Of a DNA stretch of 64,000 nucleotides, positions 57,764 through 64,000 are shown piece after piece. Within the stretch, counting starts at the first letter, position 1. Every line of letters begins with the position of its first letter. This DNA is from Effrenium voratum (taxonomy: Eukaryota; Sar; Dinophyceae; Suessiales; Symbiodiniaceae): positions 471,831 through 535,830 of the forward strand of contig CAUJNA010003245.1 of NCBI GenBank assembly GCA_963377175.1, in the 5' to 3' direction. Below the pieces are notes generated by a model that was not told the DNA's origin, did not search any database, and was given only the letters and a program-made list of their open reading frames with translations. Made by a program: the position numbers and the translations under genes.

Positions 57764-58657
57764 ATGATTAAAAACCGCAAGCACGAGTTAAGGAAACGCC
57801 CTACTTATGATGAAATGCTTAAACAAGCAATCACAAGCAAAATGAAAACAACAGTTATATTGAAGAAATTCAAAAAATATATGTTATTGAATAATTTTGA
57901 TTTTGATAAAATGGATTTAATGAATTATAAAAATAAAGAAAGATATATGAACGCAGAAGTTATGTTGGCAGACAAGGCAACACAAACGCTTAACAAAGAA
58001 AACAAGGCAACACAAACAGACCTACCAAATGATACAGAGACACAAACTTATAATTTTGATGATATGACAAAACTATTAGGCGGTTCTTCAAAGAGTTTCA
58101 AAAGCAAATTGATAACCAAGGCTGAAGCAGAAGCAGAAGCATTTACATATGACCCTGATTTATATGATGATGACGATGATGTTGATGATGACAAAAAAGA
58201 TGATGACATTGATAGATATAGAAAGAAATTATTTATGTTGATGAGGATTATAGAATTTATGATGAGTTCAGGTTTTAGTATAGGACAAATAGTAGCACAT
58301 TTAACATACCACACTACAATAACCACAATTCAAGGTTCAGAGTTGTTAGTTAATTTAACAATGAATTCATTAGTAACATCATACGATATAGCAACTGCTA
58401 TAATGAATTGGTTGAATACAAATGTTAGTGAAGAAGTTGATTTAAACACAGAACCACCTGTTAGTGTTCATAGTTCTCCACCTATCACTGTTAATAGTTC
58501 TTCAACACATACTGTTAATTCGTCATCATCAGAAGAAAATGTTAATTATGAAATAGCTCCACCTACTGACATCCCTGTTCCTACTGATGCTGAAAGTGAA
58601 GATGAAGATAAGGATAAAGATAATGATAATAAAAATAAAATAATAATAATAAAATAA
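57764..58657 (+). CDS. Hypothetical protein, possible DVIDR-family relative
   Basis: 297 residues from ATG 57,764. The start RKHELRKRPTYDEMLKQAIT resembles members 1 and 2, but the DVIDR block is lost. ATQTLNKENKATQTDLPNDT contains ATQT repeats that recall dynein light chain (LC8) binding motifs (TQT). A hydrophobic helix MLMRIIEFMMSSGFSIGQIV may be a membrane or packing segment; the end is acidic. Confidence 0.5.
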   Translation: MIKNRKHELRKRPTYDEMLKQAITSKMKTTVILKKFKKYMLLNNFDFDKMDLMNYKNKERYMNAEVMLADKATQTLNKENKATQTDLPNDTETQTYNFDDMTKLLGGSSKSFKSKLITKAEAEAEAFTYDPDLYDDDDDVDDDKKDDDIDRYRKKLFMLMRIIEFMMSSGFSIGQIVAHLTYHTTITTIQGSELLVNLTMNSLVTSYDIATAIMNWLNTNVSEEVDLNTEPPVSVHSSPPITVNSSSTHTVNSSSSEENVNYEIAPPTDIPVPTDAESEDEDKDKDNDNKNKIIIIK

Positions 58658-58724
58658 AAGTCTAATTGGAGGAAAATAATAAAAAGTCACTTAAAGAATA
58701 ATCACCTTTTATATATAAAATATA

Positions 58725-59060
58725 ATGCCGTCATATTTTGTTGATAATGGCGTGAAAATGACAATGACTAATGATATGTTTGATATGTTATGGAACAGTT
58801 TAGGAAATGATGAATTTATTAGTTCAGAAACAAGCGACATATCATCAGAAGAAGAACCGAAGACAAAAAATGCTGAATGGAGAAAACAGGATAACGGATA
58901 CTACAATAGGAAACCAAATGATGATAACTATTTTAAAACATACTATAAAGAAAAGACAAAACAAACATGTATTTGTGATATTTGCGGATGTCAATTGAGT
59001 TGTAAATCAAATTTATCAAAACATAAGAAGTCTAAGAAATGTCAAAAGCAATTAGTATAA
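58725..59060 (+). CDS. Small C2H2 zinc-finger protein
   Basis: 111 residues from ATG 58,725. Acidic middle, then CICDICGCQLSCKSNLSKHK, a classical C2H2-type finger with KSKKCQKQ closing. Probably a viral transcription or replication regulator. It precedes the integrase by 83 bp. Confidence 0.65.
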   Translation: MPSYFVDNGVKMTMTNDMFDMLWNSLGNDEFISSETSDISSEEEPKTKNAEWRKQDNGYYNRKPNDDNYFKTYYKEKTKQTCICDICGCQLSCKSNLSKHKKSKKCQKQLV

Positions 59061-59143
59061 TTGTATGATATTATTAAAAAAATAATATCATGTAATTTTT
59101 AAATTGTTTGATATTATTCAAAAATAATATCATGTAATTTATA

Positions 59144-60085
59144 ATGAGTAGGAAATTAGATAAGGATGAAATTTTAAAAAAGATATATTACAATATTGAT
59201 GAGGGGTTCGGTTCTGTTAGAGATTTATATGAAAAAGCGAATAAAGTTGAAGCAGGTTTTACATTAGATTATGTTTCTAAATGGTTGAAATCTCAACCAA
59301 ACAAGCAAACAAGAAATTATAAGAACTACAATTCATACACGGCACCTTTTCCAAAATATGAATTCCAAATTGATTTAATGCTCATGTCAAGTTTGTTAAA
59401 TGACGTTGGAGTTGATGTTAAAAATCAACCTAAATTTGGTTTTGTTTGTATCGATATTTTCAGTAAAAAGTGTCATATAGTTCCAATGGAAAATAATGAT
59501 ATTGATACTTTTTTCAATGCTATGTTGGAATGTTTTAAAGTTCTAGGCTATCCACTTAGTATATATAGTGATGACGAAGGAGCATTAAATAGTAAGAAGA
59601 TACAGAATTATTTGAAAGGTGAAGGAATTGAATTAATTATTACTAAAACTCATGCATCACAAGCGGTGAGAATGATTAGAACAATTAAGAAAATGATTAG
59701 TGATAGACTTCGTCATCATAAAGGGTCATGGGTTGAAATGATGAAAGTATCACTGAAGAAATATAATAGTAGTCAAATACATAGTAGCACACAAACAACA
59801 CCAAACAAAGCACACGATTTAGACAATGTTTTAGATGTTAGAGCAAACCAAATACTGAAAGAAAAGCATAATAGAAAGTATCCTAATGTGGCTGAGGGAG
59901 ATTCTGTTAAAGTTTATAACAAAGGTAAGGGAAATTTTGTTTCTAAGAAAGAGAGCCGTTCCGTGTGGAGTGAGAGAAAATATAAGGTAATACTTGTAGG
60001 TATGGATTTACTTAATAATCGCTATTATAAATTGGATGGATTAAGTAAAAAATACAATAGGCACGAAATTTTATTGGTTAATTGA
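59144..60085 (+). CDS. Retroviral-type (rve) integrase, catalytic Glu apparently Val
   Basis: 313 residues from ATG 59,144. First Asp in YEFQIDLMLMSS (about 78), second in LSIYSDDEGALNS (about 142). The third motif reads THASQAVRMIRTIKKMI (about 173-189), where the family normally has Glu before the Arg (ER.IRT.K); here Val (GTG), one base from GAG. The C-terminus (VWSERKYKVILVGMD...YYKLDGLSK) looks like the SH3/chromo-like tail. It would insert the element into chromosomes. As it stands it is likely inactive unless the adjacent Asp/Glu serves. Confidence 0.82.
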   Translation: MSRKLDKDEILKKIYYNIDEGFGSVRDLYEKANKVEAGFTLDYVSKWLKSQPNKQTRNYKNYNSYTAPFPKYEFQIDLMLMSSLLNDVGVDVKNQPKFGFVCIDIFSKKCHIVPMENNDIDTFFNAMLECFKVLGYPLSIYSDDEGALNSKKIQNYLKGEGIELIITKTHASQAVRMIRTIKKMISDRLRHHKGSWVEMMKVSLKKYNSSQIHSSTQTTPNKAHDLDNVLDVRANQILKEKHNRKYPNVAEGDSVKVYNKGKGNFVSKKESRSVWSERKYKVILVGMDLLNNRYYKLDGLSKKYNRHEILLVN

Positions 60086-62158
60086 ATAATGTCCAAACGG
60101 TAAACTGCTACAATTATCTAACCAATATCTTTTATTATCATAATTACTAAGCGAATACTTAACTTGATTAATGCTATATATTTGATGGTTTTTTGAGCGT
60201 ATAGTGTTAAATTCAACTTTATCCTTCAAATCACCATTTAATGTTTCTTCATACTTGTCATAGTTTAAACAGGTCGCCACTTTATGTTTAACAATGCCTT
60301 TGCTCCTCTTATGTTCTTCATCTTCTCCATACACTTTATAACAGTATGATTTAGGTTTCAATCCTATGAAGTGAGTCATTATTTTTCCATTAAGTTCATC
60401 CTTCATTTTCCCAAGAACTTTTTTTATTAGAAGCATTATAACATTCATGATTTTTAGGATAATCTGAAAATCCATATGTTGATTTATAAGCTTAAAATCT
60501 GTGTAAATATCATCAGTTTCAACATGGATAATAAAACTATCAGTGTCAGTATATGCTAATTTTATTTTATCGTTATATTTAGGTTTTAATACATCATAAT
60601 AAAAAGAATACATATGAATTTTAGAATAATCTAAAATTGATAGACCCATATAAATAGGTTTATCTAATTCTACCATTGCCTTTTCAAGTTCTACCACCAC
60701 TAAATCTTCATTTATAATGTGTCTATGTTTGTATGATGGTTTATTTACTAATTTCTGGAAGCGTTCAGGTGTATTGATTAGTCTGAAGTCATTGTGATTA
60801 CGAACGTTTTCGAGTTTTTTTCCATATACAGCGTTATTTAATAATTTGAATAAATCTTTTTCAAATTCAGTTTTAGCATTCTTTCGTTTTTCGGTATTGA
60901 AATCAATGTATGGTTTTAAGAAATCTGCTTGATTAAAACTAATTACCCTATGGACTTTCTTTAGTTTTAATCCATGCTCTAAATAATACTTCAATGCTGA
61001 TATATGTAATACATACTTTTTCTTATCCATAACATTTAATATTAGTTTATTTGTTTTTCATCAGATGCATCTTTTCCATAATATTTTTTATGTATTTCTT
61101 TTTGAACTGGTGAAAGCATATTCTCACTAACACTCATAATTTCTGGTGCTAATGGATAATCTCTATGTAAATCATGTAATTCTTTTGGATATTCTAAATC
61201 AACTTCTAAAATATAGCCTTTGTCATCATCATCGCTATAACTTAATACTGTCTTCTCATCCATCCTTGAAAAATACCAATTGAAATTATCAAACGGTAGT
61301 TTTTTACTCATAGCCAGACCATACAAGTTATTAGCATCTAAATAACTTATATAACTTGATGGTTTTGACAAGTCATATTGTTCATTCATGTATTTATTAT
61401 TTGCTTCTACTTTTTTATGAGCACATTGAGTCATCCCACCACGAAGACCTTTTTCAATCATTTCATACATGTCTTTATTATGTATTTGTTGAAGTCTAAC
61501 ACCAGTAAGAGATAAGAAGGCAGACCACGAATAATTAGGTAATGTTATGTAATGAGCAGGGTCTAAACCATAATAATTTAAGCACATATCCCTAAAGTTT
61601 TCAAACACATCACTAAGCAAATAAACATCTGTCATCAAATATAAATCATGGTATTCACCTAGGTTTTTGATATTGAAATTATCCCATATTACTTTTGCCC
61701 TTGTGTGTTGTGTATCTGTTATACCTTCTTCATATAATTTACTGTAAAAGTCTTCTATATTCGGTAATTGCGATTCATTGAATTTATCAAATGAATTCAT
61801 GTAGTCGTAAGGATAAACTCCTTTTTCAGTTAATAAGTCTAAATCGGTTTTATTTCTAATATATGGATTTGCTGTTGAAAATCGGAAATTATTCTCCCAG
61901 TCATTCCGTTTTTTTATATATAGGTTTATCATGCTCATCTTTACTTACTATGTCATATTTCTTTAATTTAACTAATTTATCTAAAGATGCCGAAAGAAAA
62001 GCCATGCTATTTTTAAACTGTAATGAACCAAATGAAAATGTAATAAACTTTTCGCTATTTTGTGCAATTATATCTATTCTCTTATTTTCGTTCAATTCCT
62101 TATTTATTTCATTTGCTGGGCCTGTGTTTAGTTTTGTAGCATTTACTATATTATTCAC
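60071..62158 (-). pseudogene. Protein-primed family B DNA polymerase, palm and exonuclease III region
   Basis: Three successive frames. 62,158-61,901 has EKFITFSFGSLQFKNSMAFL. 61,938-61,042 has exo III YHDLYLMTDVYLLSD and motif A SYLDANNLYGLAMSKKLP-like sequence (YISYLDANNLYGLAM). 61,030-60,071 has motif B FKLLNNAVYGKKLENVRN and motif C LAYTDTDSFIIHVE. Shifts occur near 61,920 in an A-run and near 61,035. The catalytic residues are all present. It ends convergently with the integrase, overlapping by 15 bp. Confidence 0.88.
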
Positions 62159-62265
62159 CTACTTCATTCAATACCCCCGCTCAAGAATCAACCCCCATCT
62201 CCCCCCGCACCGAAATATCATTTCCCAGCTCCTCCCAGTCCCCCCACCCCAATTTGCTTTACCTA
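62157..62265. other. GC-rich 104-bp insertion in polymerase gene with TAGGT direct repeats
   Basis: On the minus strand TAGGT occurs at both edges (plus strand ACCTA at 62,157-62,161 and 62,261-62,265). Between them lies C/G-rich DNA (TCCCCCCGCACCG, TCCCCCCACCCC) in a gene otherwise AT-rich. The insert separates conserved polymerase blocks NYDSHLI and VNNIVNATKL and brings stops. GT and AG lie at its ends (GTAAAG...GTAG). It could be an introner-like element, another micro-insertion or a misassembly. Confidence 0.65.
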
Positions 62266-62780
62266 TGATTAAGTGAGAGTCATAGTTTTTTAAATTATGA
62301 ATAAATACTGGTATCTTGAAATATCTACATGAATAATCCAAATTACATTTTTCGTGAGCACAACCTCTATACTCACCAGTAAAATGACAGTGGTCACGAA
62401 CTTTTGTATCTTCTGGTTTAAAATTCTTATTACATATTGAACGTACAGTAGCTTTTCTAAATTCTGCTTCTTGTTCATCTGTAATATCCAGTGGTTTATT
62501 AACATTCATTTTATCAAAAATATCTTTTTTAATTTCTCTTAATTTATTTACAAAGTGGTCTAAACAATCCTCTCCACGGTATAAAAAAGGTTGACTTGTA
62601 TTATCAATAGAATTTACAAAATTCAACATATAACCGCATGGTTTATGTTCCTGATACGTGCCCTTGATGCCATTATTTGAATTTACAGTTATACACTCAA
62701 AATCTCCATAAACAACAACTGGACATTTTAATTTTGTATTGTGTTTTTCAAATTCAATATAACTACCTTCTTTTGTAATT
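62168..62780 (-). pseudogene. DNA polymerase B exonuclease I/II region with HNH-like insert
   Basis: Exo I is VVVYGDFECITV (62,700-62,660). Then comes a Cys/His block KVRDHCHFTGEYRGCAHEKC, typical of Polinton and adintovirus polymerases and similar to endonuclease VII fingers, and exo II FIHNLKNYDSHLI ending at the insertion at 62,265. A one-base shift near 62,780 separates it from the N-terminal part. Confidence 0.8.
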
Positions 62781-63996
62781 TAAACTGTTGTCCGTGTGTT
62801 GCCATACAACCAGTTTCATAATGTTTTGTTAATAAATCCTTTCTAGTAAAAGCGTGAGAACAATAATGACAATAATGTTTTGGTTGGTCATTTTTGTTTG
62901 TTTGCCAGTTCATTAGACGACTTAGACTTTTAATAACTACATAATGATTATTATTATTGATTTCAATTTTCAAAAGGTTTATTTGATGTTTAGCATCTCT
63001 TGTTTTAGTTCTGTAATCAATTATAATTTTTTCGTCATTCAAAGTATCATCAATTTCATAAACATTGATTGAAACTAACTTACTATTATTTTCTTCAAAC
63101 CTTTCATTATCTTTATTACCAGTTGGAAATTTAACACCTTCCCAGTTTAAGATATTGTCATTTAATTTGTTGTAATGGAACATTTCTTGGGAATTTGATT
63201 TATTAATTATATCAAACACTACACTTTGAACACTATATTTAAAACATTTGTTATCTTTGTTTTTGATATTAATACATGCCTTTTTTAGTTTAATCCATTC
63301 TGGTAAATCTATATAACTACCCGCCCTAGTTGGGTCATATTTGTCATAATGGATTGTTATTGATAATATCTTTATAAATTTTAAATTAGATGCTGAACCT
63401 TCTAACTTTTCTATGTTCAATAAAATCTCTTTGATTGATTTTTCAATTGCTTCATCCAAATCGGTTTCATTATAAATGTTTGACCTTGTAGCAGGTAAAT
63501 TATAAAGTATCTCTGTATGTTTTATTACTCCATCATCATCATAATAATGATAAAATAAACCTTCTGCCCTTATATTCAGTTTCATAGCTCTATTAGTTTT
63601 CAAAAAGGTTAAAAGTCTATCTTTTTGGTGGTGTATCATTGATAGTGCCTTTTCACCTTGAAAATGTTTATTTACTAGTTTTATAGAATTAGCATAACTT
63701 TTGAAAGCTGATTGTTGGTCTGTTACTTGGAATTTATTTTTGATTGCATATTTTGTCATTGCATTTTTCATTCTTTGTTTTAGGTATGTTGAGCGCAATG
63801 TTTTTGTTGCATAACTATTATACTCATTAGTTCTTGCTTCTGATTTTAATTTCTTGTTCAAAACATTCGAGATAGGTTTTTCTTTGTTGTATCTAAATTT
63901 TCTACCATCTATAATTATTGATTTTAATTCCTTGGTTCCTCTTTTTGGAATTTCCGCTTTATCATTATTCAACAGATAATCTATAACATGTTTCAT
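62728..63996 (-). pseudogene. DNA polymerase B N-terminal region
   Basis: 422 residues from ATG 63,996, four bases from the window edge, so more sequence upstream is possible. LPEWIKLKKACINIKNKDNK with CFKYSVQS is the conserved block before exo I in this polymerase group. A C2H2-like finger YCHYCSHAFTRKDLLTKHYE lies near the end. The frame is lost at about 62,780. The N-terminal part may include the terminal protein for priming; no such domain was recognised. Confidence 0.7.
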
Positions 63997-64000
63997 AATA

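Larger units (their letters stand above)
44430..64000. mobile_element. Endogenous Polinton-like virus / Polinton-type element (right end open)
   Basis: AT-rich, gene-dense block with a morphogenesis set (major capsid, penton-like, packaging ATPase, fiber), a retroviral-type integrase and a protein-primed family B polymerase. That combination defines Polintons/Mavericks and relatives such as Polinton-like viruses and adintoviruses. The left end carries 23-bp tandem arrays. I found no terminal inverted repeat because the right end is outside the window. Frame damage in several genes argues for an endogenous copy. Nearest relatives by gene content are protist-infecting; which clade cannot be told without a tree. 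Confidence 0.85.

Overview
The window reads as a piece of a eukaryotic nuclear genome, most likely a dinoflagellate (Symbiodiniaceae-like). The reasons are dinoflagellate-style Copia polyproteins with a CCCH finger and an embedded methyltransferase-like domain, spliced-leader-like sequences just upstream of transposon ORFs, a Penelope-like element with an N-terminal GIY-YIG domain set in (CA)n repeats, and very high microsatellite load. I see no convincing single-copy host gene, rRNA or tRNA; nearly everything is mobile or repetitive DNA. This is inference from sequence alone.

Layout. (1) 0.1-6.7 kb: a minus-strand Penelope-like retroelement (PLE) with direct terminal repeats (pseudo-LTRs), an RS-rich ORF1, a GIY-YIG + reverse transcriptase ORF and a small SANT/Myb-like ORF, flanked on both sides by CA-type microsatellite. 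(2) 7.46-23.01 kb: a minus-strand Ty1/Copia retrotransposon (Copia-1) with two ~410 bp LTRs, decayed gag, protease, a cytosine-methyltransferase-like domain, integrase, RT and RNase H. Its RT is split by (3) 9,296-16,444: a 7.15-kb DNA transposon with a 30-bp terminal inverted repeat, a TG target duplication, subterminal palindrome arrays and four plus-strand ORFs, the last a candidate DDE-type transposase. This transposon carries at least 28 tiny hairpins of the form CCTGnnnAAGG with co-varying outer stems, all in one orientation and independent of reading frame. (4) 23-29.7 kb: microsatellites, foldback and hairpin repeats, no firm gene. (5) 29.73-32.65 kb: an internally rearranged Copia relative. 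(6) 32.7-36.1 kb: tri- and tetranucleotide arrays and a 41-bp tandem repeat. (7) 36,114-42,680: a complete but decayed Copia (Copia-2) with 170-178 bp LTRs, an ATACA target duplication, PBS, PPT and an extra ORF after pol.

(8) From about 44 kb composition drops sharply to AT-rich DNA and gene density rises. Two 23-bp tandem arrays in opposite orientation lead into a protist-virus-like gene set: C5 DNA methyltransferase, FtsK/HerA-type packaging ATPase, fiber with a Peptidase S74 chaperone tail, double-jelly-roll-type major capsid protein, lipase, a minor capsid (penton-like) protein, retroviral-type integrase and protein-primed family B DNA polymerase. This is a Polinton-like virus / Polinton-type element. 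Capsid, penton and polymerase genes carry frameshifts or stops, the integrase lacks the expected catalytic Glu, and the polymerase has a GC-rich 104-bp insertion with TAGGT direct repeats, so it looks endogenised and decaying, though assembly error is possible (a 100-N gap lies at 46,459-46,558 between two near-identical copies of one gene). The polymerase gene runs to the right edge, so the element may extend past the window.
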